A stretch of DNA of 64,000 nucleotides from the NCBI GenBank assembly GCA_900546625.1, contig URDU01000011.1, forward strand, positions 8,417 to 72,416, read 5' to 3'. How positions within the stretch are numbered: the first letter of the stretch is position 1; each line of letters begins with the position of its first letter. The position numbers and the translations under genes are program-made. The notes beneath the pieces were generated by a model. That model did not search any database, had not been told where the DNA came from, and worked only from the letters and a program-made list of their open reading frames with translations. Source of the stretch: an uncultured Lachnobacterium sp. (GTDB lineage: Bacteria; Bacillota; Clostridia; Lachnospirales; Lachnospiraceae). This document shows, in pieces, positions 55,633-62,657 of this stretch.

Positions 55633-55798
55633 TTTACGTAAAAAATACTTTTGAAATGTTAATTTGCGCAAAACACAATCGTATAATTGTTAAAAACGAC
55701 GAATTAAACAAGGTTTTACGTAAAATTATTGACAAATAATAGAGCAAAATATATCATGTAATCACAGAAACAAATAAAAACAAATAAATTTACGTAAA
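55633..55798 (+). promoter_or_regulatory. Fructan-operon promoter with four LacI-type operators
   Basis: TTTACGTAAA occurs at 55633-55642, 55715-55724 and 55789-55798, with the variant TTTGCGCAAA at 55663-55672. TTGACA (55729-55734), 17 bp, TATCAT (55752-55757) is the promoter. One site lies just upstream of the -35 and one in the leader, so looping repression by the double-length LacI protein is likely. Confidence 0.9.
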
Positions 55799-55821
55799 TT
55801 TAAAAAATGGAGGAAAAAACT

Positions 55822-56817
55822 ATGGCAAAAATAAAAAAATTATTAGCATTGGGCTTATGCCTGTGTATGGCAGCAGGGATTACTGTAGGGTGTGGCAATA
55901 GTAAGTCATCAAAGAATAGTACGGATTCTGGTAAGAATACAAATGATGGATTATCCTTTGCATTTTGTACTAATACCTTAAACAATACATTTCAAAGCTC
56001 AATTGATTCAAAGCTAAAAGAATTGTGTGACAAGGATGGAATATCATATACATGTTTAGATCCTGACTATGATTTGAATAAGCAGCTTAGCCAGTTGTCA
56101 GATGTAGCAAATAATGGATATGATGCAGTATTTGTTATTCCGGTTGATTCAGCAGGAATAACATCGGGACTGGCAGAAATAAGCGAAGCAGGTATTCCTA
56201 TATTTAATGTAGATACTGCAGTTATAGATGATGACCTTGAGAGCTTTGTAACACAATTTGTTGGAACTAATGCGTATATGGCAGGACAGCTTGTTGGAGA
56301 ACAGATGGTTAAGGATCATCCGGATGGAGGAAATATTGCAATTTTGGATTTCCCTTCAAATGAAAGCTGTGTTGATCGTGTAAATGGATTTCTTGATGGA
56401 CTTGGAGACAGCAAAGATAAGTTTAAGATAGTAGCACAGCAGGATGGTGGAGCAGCCTTAGACAAATCAATGGAGCTGGCAGAAGACATTATTACAGCAT
56501 CTCCTGATATGGATGCATTTTTCTGTATCAATGATCCATCTGCACTTGGTGCTGCAGCTGCTATTAAAGCAGCAAATAAAACAGGCAAAATTGGTGTATA
56601 TAGTATTGATGCCTCACCGGATGGAAAACAGGCATTACTGGATGATGAATTTACAGCTGTTGCATGTCAGGTACCTGTACAGATTGCAGATTATTCTTTT
56701 AAGGAAGCTGTAAAGTATATTAATGGAGATACTAAAATTGATGAGAAAAAGGTATATCTCGATTCGCATTTAGTGTCTAAGGATGAGGCTGAGAAAACTC
56801 TTAAAGAATGGCAATAA
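55822..56817 (+). CDS. Sugar-binding lipoprotein of a ribose-type ABC importer
   Basis: A 331-residue extracellular solute-binding protein. The signal sequence (KKLLALGLCLCMAAGITVGC) ends in a lipobox cysteine, so it is a lipoprotein. The periplasmic-binding core has LSDVANNGYDAVFVIPVDSA and GVYSIDASPDGKQALLDD, the RbsB-type fold. ATG 55822 is chosen as GGAGG lies eight bases upstream; ATG 55807 is inside that site. Probable ligand fructose or a small fructan product, inferred from the GH32 and fructokinase genes downstream. Confidence 0.92.
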   Translation: MAKIKKLLALGLCLCMAAGITVGCGNSKSSKNSTDSGKNTNDGLSFAFCTNTLNNTFQSSIDSKLKELCDKDGISYTCLDPDYDLNKQLSQLSDVANNGYDAVFVIPVDSAGITSGLAEISEAGIPIFNVDTAVIDDDLESFVTQFVGTNAYMAGQLVGEQMVKDHPDGGNIAILDFPSNESCVDRVNGFLDGLGDSKDKFKIVAQQDGGAALDKSMELAEDIITASPDMDAFFCINDPSALGAAAAIKAANKTGKIGVYSIDASPDGKQALLDDEFTAVACQVPVQIADYSFKEAVKYINGDTKIDEKKVYLDSHLVSKDEAEKTLKEWQ

Positions 56818-56832
56818 TAAGGGAGAGTTATT

Positions 56833-58332
56833 ATGGGACAGACAGTATTAGAAATGACAGGGATAAAGAAAAGCTTTGCGGGTATTTACGCTTTAAATGG
56901 AATTGACTTTTCTTTGGAACTGGGCGAAGTACATGCACTGCTTGGTGAGAATGGAGCAGGAAAGTCAACATTAATTAAAGTGCTTGGCGGAATTTATCAG
57001 CCGGATTGTGGATTGATAAAAGTTAATGGAAAAGAAGTAAAAATTGATGGAGTCCCAGCAGCAAGAGCAAATGGTATAGGTATTATACACCAGGAAATAG
57101 TATTGGTGCCTTACCTTACAGTTGCACAAAATCTGTTTTTGGGAAGAGAAATTAGAACTAGACTTGGAACCTTGGATGAAGCGGAGATGAACCGCAGGGC
57201 AGCAGATATGATCTCTGCCCTGGGGGTCAATATAAAAGCTGAAACAGTAGTTGAGAAGCTGACTATCGCACAACAACAAATGGTAGAGATTGTAAAAGCT
57301 GTATCATTTAACGGAAAAATAATTGTTATGGATGAACCTACATCATCTCTTTCAAACGAAGAGGTGGAGCAGCTATTTGGAATTATTGAGAATCTAAGGA
57401 AGAAAAAAGTAAGTATTATTTATATTTCTCATAGAATGGAAGAGTTATTCCGAATATCAGATCGAATTACTGTTATCAGAGACGGAACATATGTAGGAAC
57501 CAAAAAAACTGTCGAGACGAATGCGAATGAATTGGTAGCAATGATGGTTGGAAGAGATCTTGATAATTTCTATGTAAGAGATTATTGCGATGTGGAACAT
57601 GCTCCAATTGCACTTGAAGTAAAAAATCTATCACGTCAGGGAACATTTGAAGATATCAGCTTTTCGGTGCATAAAGGCGAGATACTTGGATTTGCAGGGC
57701 TGGTAGGCGCTGGAAGAAGTGAGATTATGGAAGCTGTTTTCGGAGCAAGACCATATGATGCCGGCCAGATTTTCCTGAATGGAGATGAAGTGCATTTTAA
57801 AAATCCTATGCAGGCAATTAAATCAGGAATTGCATTGGTTCCTGAGGACAGAAAAAAACAGGGGCTTGTACTGGGAAACAGCGTTGCATTCAATTTAACT
57901 TTATCGAGTCTGCGTTTTTGTATGAATGGAATTGCTGTCAGTGAAAAAAAGCGTGATTCGATTATTGAACATTATAGTAAAAGACTTAGGATTAAAGCAG
58001 CTTCTCCGGAGATTGAAGCAGGTAGTCTTTCGGGTGGAAATCAACAGAAGGTTGTACTTGGAAAATGGCTTGCAACAAAGCCGGATGTCTTGATTCTGGA
58101 TGAGCCTACAAGAGGCGTAGATGTAAATGCCAAGTATGAAATATATACTGTAATAAATGAACTGGCAAAGGCAGGCATTGCAATTATTATGGTTTCAAGT
58201 GAATTGCCGGAGATTATCAACATGTGTGATAACGTTTGTGTTATAAGAGCAGGCGAGCTTGTTGGAAAGCTCGGAAAAGACCAGATGAATCAGGAAGAAA
58301 TTATGAAGTATGCTGCAGGAGGCGTAGAGTAA
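56833..58332 (+). CDS. Sugar ABC importer ATPase, tandem-domain RbsA type
   Basis: 499 residues with two ATPase domains. The first has Walker A GENGAGKSTLIKV, signature LTIAQQQMVEIVKAV and Walker B IIVMDEPTSSL; the second begins near 260, has the degenerate Walker A GLVGAGRSEIMEA, signature LSGGNQQKVVLGKWL and LILDEPTRGVDV. This is the pattern of RbsA/MglA proteins. AAGGGAGAGTTATT precedes the ATG. It follows the binding protein gene by 15 bp. Confidence 0.95.
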   Translation: MGQTVLEMTGIKKSFAGIYALNGIDFSLELGEVHALLGENGAGKSTLIKVLGGIYQPDCGLIKVNGKEVKIDGVPAARANGIGIIHQEIVLVPYLTVAQNLFLGREIRTRLGTLDEAEMNRRAADMISALGVNIKAETVVEKLTIAQQQMVEIVKAVSFNGKIIVMDEPTSSLSNEEVEQLFGIIENLRKKKVSIIYISHRMEELFRISDRITVIRDGTYVGTKKTVETNANELVAMMVGRDLDNFYVRDYCDVEHAPIALEVKNLSRQGTFEDISFSVHKGEILGFAGLVGAGRSEIMEAVFGARPYDAGQIFLNGDEVHFKNPMQAIKSGIALVPEDRKKQGLVLGNSVAFNLTLSSLRFCMNGIAVSEKKRDSIIEHYSKRLRIKAASPEIEAGSLSGGNQQKVVLGKWLATKPDVLILDEPTRGVDVNAKYEIYTVINELAKAGIAIIMVSSELPEIINMCDNVCVIRAGELVGKLGKDQMNQEEIMKYAAGGVE

Positions 58333-58333
58333 T

Positions 58334-59347
58334 ATGAGTGAGAAGAAAAGAGAAGTAAATGCATTTGGAAAAAGAAATCCATTCACTTCAATTATAAAAG
58401 GCAATATAGGAATTATTGCAGTATTGATTATTATGTGCGTAATAGTGTCAATTGCAACGGATAAATTCCTTACAACCAATAATATAATTTCTGTTTTAAG
58501 ACAAATTTCAATAAATACATATATCGCACTGGGAATGACACTCGTAATTATACTGGGACACATTGATTTGTCGGTTGGTTCAATTGTTGCGATGTCGGGA
58601 ACCCTTACGGTTGGACTTACTGTAAATCAGGGAATGCCACTTATAGTAGCAATAATTATTGGATTGGCAGTAGGAACTCTTGCTGGATTTATCAGTGGAT
58701 TTATAGTATCTCATTTTAAGGTACCTGCATTTATTATTACAATGGCAATGATGAATATTGCAAGTGGTATTGCATATGTGTATACAGGTGGACAGTCTAC
58801 ACGTATTACAGATAAGATGTTTATAGCTATAGGTACAGGATATTTGTTTAATGTAATTCCGCTTCCGGTAGTATATATGGTAATTTTGATTGCAATATTC
58901 AGTTTCCTTCTAAGCAAAACTAAATTTGGAACTTATGTATATGCAATTGGAGGAAATAGGGAAGCTGCAAGATTATCTGGCGTTCCTATTAAAAAAATAG
59001 AAATTATTGTATTTACGCTTTCGGGTGCGCTTGCAGCCTTCGCAGGACTTGTTCTTTGCTCAAGAATGTATTCAGGACAGCCATCAGTAGGAAGTGGATA
59101 TGAATTGGATGCAATTGCTGCATGTGTACTTGGTGGAACATCAATGACCGGAGGAAAAGGCCGGATAAGTGGAACTGTATTTGGTGCAATGGTAATTGGA
59201 ATTATTTCCAATGGATTAAATCTGATAGGAGTTTCATCTTATTGGCAGCTAATTATTAAGGGTCTGATTATTGCATGTGCAGTTCTGCTGGATTGTCAGA
59301 AGGATAAGATAGCGTTGTTAAAAAATAAGGTAAGAGCTGCAAAATAA
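58334..59347 (+). CDS. Sugar ABC importer permease, RbsC type
   Basis: A 337-residue membrane protein with eight to ten helices. Key parts: ISINTYIALGMTLVIILGHI DLSVGS as the core family signature (split), PAFIITMAMMNIASGIAYVY, YAIGGNREAARLSGVPIKKI (the cytosolic coupling helix), and CVLGGTSMTGGKGRISGTVF. It starts two bases after the ATPase stop, with GGAGGCGTAGAGTA as ribosome site. Part of the probable fructose importer. Confidence 0.95.
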   Translation: MSEKKREVNAFGKRNPFTSIIKGNIGIIAVLIIMCVIVSIATDKFLTTNNIISVLRQISINTYIALGMTLVIILGHIDLSVGSIVAMSGTLTVGLTVNQGMPLIVAIIIGLAVGTLAGFISGFIVSHFKVPAFIITMAMMNIASGIAYVYTGGQSTRITDKMFIAIGTGYLFNVIPLPVVYMVILIAIFSFLLSKTKFGTYVYAIGGNREAARLSGVPIKKIEIIVFTLSGALAAFAGLVLCSRMYSGQPSVGSGYELDAIAACVLGGTSMTGGKGRISGTVFGAMVIGIISNGLNLIGVSSYWQLIIKGLIIACAVLLDCQKDKIALLKNKVRAAK

Positions 59348-59397
59348 ATTGGAAAGGAAATCTGTTCGTTTTTTACAATACACAGAAAGATAAGCAA

Positions 59398-60876
59398 ATG
59401 GAAATTTTTCGTAAAATGTCTTTCGCGGATTCTACGGGAGATGCAATTCCGTTTTACCACGAAGGAAAATATCATATTTTTTCACTTACATCTCCACCGG
59501 GAACGACCGTCTATCCGGAGAGACTGCGTACAACCTGGAGTCATAGTATATCGGATGACTTAGTGCATTGGCAGGAGCTTCCGACGGCATTATATCCGGG
59601 AGAAGGAGATGAACCAGATGCTTCAGGAGTGTGGACCGGTTCAGTAATATATGGTGAGGGACAATATCATGCATTTTATACAGGATATTGTCTAACAGCG
59701 GAGTTTCAGCAGACCATATGTCACGCAACAAGCGAGGATGGAATAACGTGGACAAAAGATATCGCAAATCCGGTTATTACTCCGATGACAGAGCTTTATG
59801 AAAAACTTGATTGGAGAGATCCGTATGTTTTTTATAATGAAGAAGATGAAAATTATTGGATTTTGATTTCAGCGAGAAGACTTGATATGCCGGTTACACG
59901 AAGGGGCTGTATAGTGCTGTACCGTTCAAAGAACTTAAAGGATTGGACGTACTATGGTCCAATATATTCACCGGGGCATACAAACTGTCCGGAATGTCCG
60001 GAAATGTACAAGATGGGAGGTCACTGGTATTTGTCTTACTCAAGATTTTCAGAGTTTGTAAATACAATATACCGTGTATCAGAGTCTCCTTTTGGTCCGT
60101 GGAGAAAACCTAAAAAGGATGGTATTGGTGGAAGACGCTTTTATGCTGCTAAGTCAATGCAAAATGATGATGGAAGACGTTTTTATTTTGGATGGGCGCA
60201 TGATCGTGCAGAGCAGAGTGACAAAGGTGAATGGTATTGGGGTGGAACATTTTGTATTCCACATGAAGTGGTGCCAACCGAAAATGGAGAGTTAAATGTA
60301 AAGTTACCATGTGAATATGAGCATATATTTGATAAAGCTGTTAATTGGAAATATATATCAGTTCTTGGAAATGCAAAGAATTATGGTGAAAAAACTATAA
60401 CATTGAGTGCGTTGGAAAGCTGTTCATATGGATTTTTGAGACACACGGAAGAAAGCTATATGCTGACATGCAAAATAGTGCCAAGAGAAACATATGATAC
60501 GTTTGGTATTCTTTTAAAGTCTGATAAAGAGGCAAGTGGATGTTTATTCCTTGAATTTGATAAAGCAATGCAAAGGGTCTCATTTTTAAATCTTCCGATG
60601 GGAGTGGATCCATTTTGGGTACAGTCGTGTCAGGCGGTCCCGCCGGCAACCGAGCCTGGGCCGGATGGGGTGCGTGTCTGTGAGAAAACAATGCAAATTG
60701 AAGACGGAAAGGCAATAGACGTAAAGATTATTGTGGATCATGACATGATAGAGGCATTTATTGATGAACAGATAGCGTTCACATATAGAATATATGCCAA
60801 ACCGGAATTTGAAACTGGTATAATTGCTCAGGATTCGAATGTTGAATTCTATAATTTAAGCATTTCCGGAAAATAA
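59398..60876 (+). CDS. GH32-type beta-fructosidase
   Basis: 492 residues without signal peptide, so cytoplasmic. The N-terminal five-bladed propeller carries STGDAIPFYHEGKYHIF, in which Asp15 aligns with the GH32 nucleophile (variant of WMNDPNG), WRDPYVF (Arg140-Asp141-Pro142, the RDP motif), and CPECPEMY with Glu199 as acid/base. The C-terminal part (about 340-490) is the beta-sandwich of the family. Likely cleaves fructose from sucrose, short fructans or inulin-type oligosaccharides brought in by the adjacent importer. The ribosome site (AGAAAGATAAG) is weak. Confidence 0.85.
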   Translation: MEIFRKMSFADSTGDAIPFYHEGKYHIFSLTSPPGTTVYPERLRTTWSHSISDDLVHWQELPTALYPGEGDEPDASGVWTGSVIYGEGQYHAFYTGYCLTAEFQQTICHATSEDGITWTKDIANPVITPMTELYEKLDWRDPYVFYNEEDENYWILISARRLDMPVTRRGCIVLYRSKNLKDWTYYGPIYSPGHTNCPECPEMYKMGGHWYLSYSRFSEFVNTIYRVSESPFGPWRKPKKDGIGGRRFYAAKSMQNDDGRRFYFGWAHDRAEQSDKGEWYWGGTFCIPHEVVPTENGELNVKLPCEYEHIFDKAVNWKYISVLGNAKNYGEKTITLSALESCSYGFLRHTEESYMLTCKIVPRETYDTFGILLKSDKEASGCLFLEFDKAMQRVSFLNLPMGVDPFWVQSCQAVPPATEPGPDGVRVCEKTMQIEDGKAIDVKIIVDHDMIEAFIDEQIAFTYRIYAKPEFETGIIAQDSNVEFYNLSISGK

Positions 60877-60897
60877 TTGCGAATGGGAGAGACATGG

Positions 60898-61866
60898 ATG
60901 GAAAAAGAATATGATATAGTTGCGATGGGAGAATTATTAATTGATTTTACACCGGCAGGAGTTTCAGAAACCGGCATGTGTCTTTATGAACGTAATCCGG
61001 GAGGGGCACCGGTAAATATGCTTACTGCAGCAGCTAAAGCAGGATTGAGAACAGCCTTTATAGGCAAGGTTGGAAATGACATGCATGGTAAATTCTTAAT
61101 AGAAGCTGTTGAAAATCAAAATATTAATAGCGATGGCATTATATTGGATGATAATGTATTTACTACACTTGCATTTGTAAATCTTACAAAAGATGGAGAA
61201 AGATCATTTGCGTTTGCAAGGAAACCCGGAGCAGATACAATGATAGGGTACAAGGAAGTCGATACTCAAATTTTACAGAATACAAAAGTTTTTCATGTGG
61301 GTTCACTCTCTCTTACTGATGAACCTGCACGTTCCACTACATTCCAGGCAGTGAAATGTGCAAAAAATGCAGGTGCAGTTATATCATATGACCCTAACTA
61401 CAGGGCGCCTCTTTGGAATAATGAGAAGACTGCTATAGAACGTATGCGTTCAATGCTTCCGTTTGCAGATATGATTAAATTGTCCGATGAAGAAACTGCT
61501 TTACTTACGCCATACGAAAATCCGGATGAAGCAGCAAACTATTTATTAGACCATGGAATAAAAATAGTTGCAGTGACACTCGGAAAAGAAGGGGTGTTAA
61601 TATGTAATAGGAAGGATCATCAAAAGGTAAGTGGTTTTTCAAGTCAAGTAGTAGATACTACAGGGGCAGGAGATTCATTTTGGGGCGGATTTATGTCTCA
61701 ATTTGTAAAAAGCAAACTTAACCCTGAAGATTGTTCTATGGAAGAATTAAAAAAATTTGCAAGGTATGGAAATGCAGTAGCAAGCCTGTGCATAGAAAAA
61801 AAAGGAGGAATATTGTCGATTCCTGAAGAAAAAGAAACTTTTAAACGTTTACATCTAAGTGTGTGA
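60898..61866 (+). CDS. PfkB family fructokinase
   Basis: 322 residues of the ribokinase/PfkB fold. The N-terminal AMGELLIDFTPAG and RNPGGAPVNMLTAAAKAGLR mark the sugar site; the C-terminal DTTGAGDSFWGGFMSQF is the ATP/anion-hole signature with the catalytic Asp. Strong resemblance to fructokinases (GGAPVNMLTA). Start 60898 after GGGAGAGACATGG. It would phosphorylate fructose freed by the GH32 enzyme. Last gene of the operon. Confidence 0.93.
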   Translation: MEKEYDIVAMGELLIDFTPAGVSETGMCLYERNPGGAPVNMLTAAAKAGLRTAFIGKVGNDMHGKFLIEAVENQNINSDGIILDDNVFTTLAFVNLTKDGERSFAFARKPGADTMIGYKEVDTQILQNTKVFHVGSLSLTDEPARSTTFQAVKCAKNAGAVISYDPNYRAPLWNNEKTAIERMRSMLPFADMIKLSDEETALLTPYENPDEAANYLLDHGIKIVAVTLGKEGVLICNRKDHQKVSGFSSQVVDTTGAGDSFWGGFMSQFVKSKLNPEDCSMEELKKFARYGNAVASLCIEKKGGILSIPEEKETFKRLHLSV

Positions 61867-61941
61867 AAAACAATCGTAGTGCAGAATAATTGAAATTATA
61901 CGATTATAGCCTCACTATCAATCTTAATAAATATAGTAATG

Positions 61942-61980
61942 AAAAATGCAACATTTCTCTAAGAAATGTTGCATTTTTTA
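61942..61980. terminator. Strong symmetric terminator after the fructokinase gene
   Basis: AAAATGCAACATTTCT and AGAAATGTTGCATTTT form a nearly perfect stem with a short loop, flanked by A and T runs, so it can act in both directions. The hairpin at 62122-62155 is a diverged copy of it. Confidence 0.88.
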
Positions 61981-61993
61981 TCTTACAGTTACT

Positions 61994-62020
61994 ATATCGG
62001 ACGTCAATTCTAATACTTTA
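61994..62020 (-). promoter_or_regulatory. Candidate sigma-28 promoter reading leftward
   Basis: On the minus strand TAAA (62017-62020), 15 bp, TCCGATAT (61994-62001) fits the flagellar consensus in 10 of 12 positions. It points away from the flagellin gene and straight into the terminator at 61942-61980, so any RNA would be about 45 nucleotides long. Confidence 0.4.
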
Positions 62021-62121
62021 CACCCAATTACAACTTATTTAAAAAATATATTTGCCATTTATTGGTTGTATCTGCCTTTTTTGACGATCAATTCACACAA
62101 AAATACTTGTTCTTAGACGAA

Positions 62122-62155
62122 AAATGCAACATTTCTTAGAGAATTGTTACATTTC
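62122..62155. repeat. Diverged copy of the terminator hairpin at 61942
   Basis: AAATGCAACATTTCT pairs with AGAATTGTTACATTT in 13 of 15 positions. The left arm is identical to that of the upstream terminator, so the pair looks like a duplication. It lies 48 bp before the CsrA-like gene, with TTT but no long T-run after it. The other bases of 61981-62202 show no coding. Confidence 0.6.
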
Positions 62156-62202
62156 ACATAAGCATGGAAACAGCTTAAATCAAGTGCACGGAGGTATACA
62201 TA

Positions 62203-62481
62203 ATGCTTAAATTAACGCTCAGAGAAGGAGAATATGTGAATATCGGGGACAACATCAGAGTTGTCTATGCCGGTGGAAGCGGAAAGAACGGACGTCTTAT
62301 GATAGATGCTCCAAGAGATATGAACATCTCAAGGTCAAATAATGATCCAAATCCTGAGAAAAGAAAAGATACATATTATCCGGAGCCAAGGATTTCAGAG
62401 GAAGCACAGCATGAAATCAAGAAGATTATCTGGAATGAAAGGCAGAAAAAGGCAAAATCTGAACCAGATAAGAAAGCATAA
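62203..62481 (+). CDS. Divergent CsrA-like RNA-binding protein
   Basis: 92 residues whose first 46 align without gaps to CsrA: MLKLTLREGEYVNIGDNIRV, then GKNGRLMIDAPRDMNISR. Leu4, Gly9-Glu10, Ile14-Gly15-Asp16, Ala36-Pro37 and Arg44 are kept, but the RNA-contact Arg6 is Leu. A C-terminal tail of about 45 residues, rich in Asn, Pro and Lys, replaces the short CsrA helix. It is immediately upstream of flagellin and separate from canonical csrA-fliW at 22.9-23.6 kb. It may modify flagellin translation. ACGGAGGTATACATA precedes the ATG. Function is inferred only. Confidence 0.75.
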   Translation: MLKLTLREGEYVNIGDNIRVVYAGGSGKNGRLMIDAPRDMNISRSNNDPNPEKRKDTYYPEPRISEEAQHEIKKIIWNERQKKAKSEPDKKA

Positions 62482-62496
62482 CTAATTACGTTAATA

Positions 62497-62650
62497 GGCG
62501 GCCGTGGCAGGTGCCACAACCCGGAAAGCCGCTTGTTATAGAAAACCGCAACTGCTTAAATAAAAATAAACACAAAGCAGCTGCAAAACCCTCGGGAAAA
62601 GGATTTCCAGAGGTCAAACATAATAACCCACGAACGTGGGACAAGGAGGA
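62497..62650 (+). promoter_or_regulatory. Flagellin leader with CsrA-type hairpin sites
   Basis: CCTC-GGAAA (62590-62599), loop AGGA (62600-62603), TTTCC-GAGG (62604-62613) form a hairpin with GGA in the loop, the classical CsrA site. A second hairpin, CCCACGAACGTGGG (62627-62640), stands directly before AAGGAGGA (62643-62650), the ribosome site, itself a second A-N-GGA motif. Further up GGCGGC...GCCGC and GTGGC-AGGT-GCCAC (62497-62532) add structure. This resembles the two-site arrangement known for Bacillus hag. Confidence 0.85.
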
Positions 62651-62657
62651 TTATATT

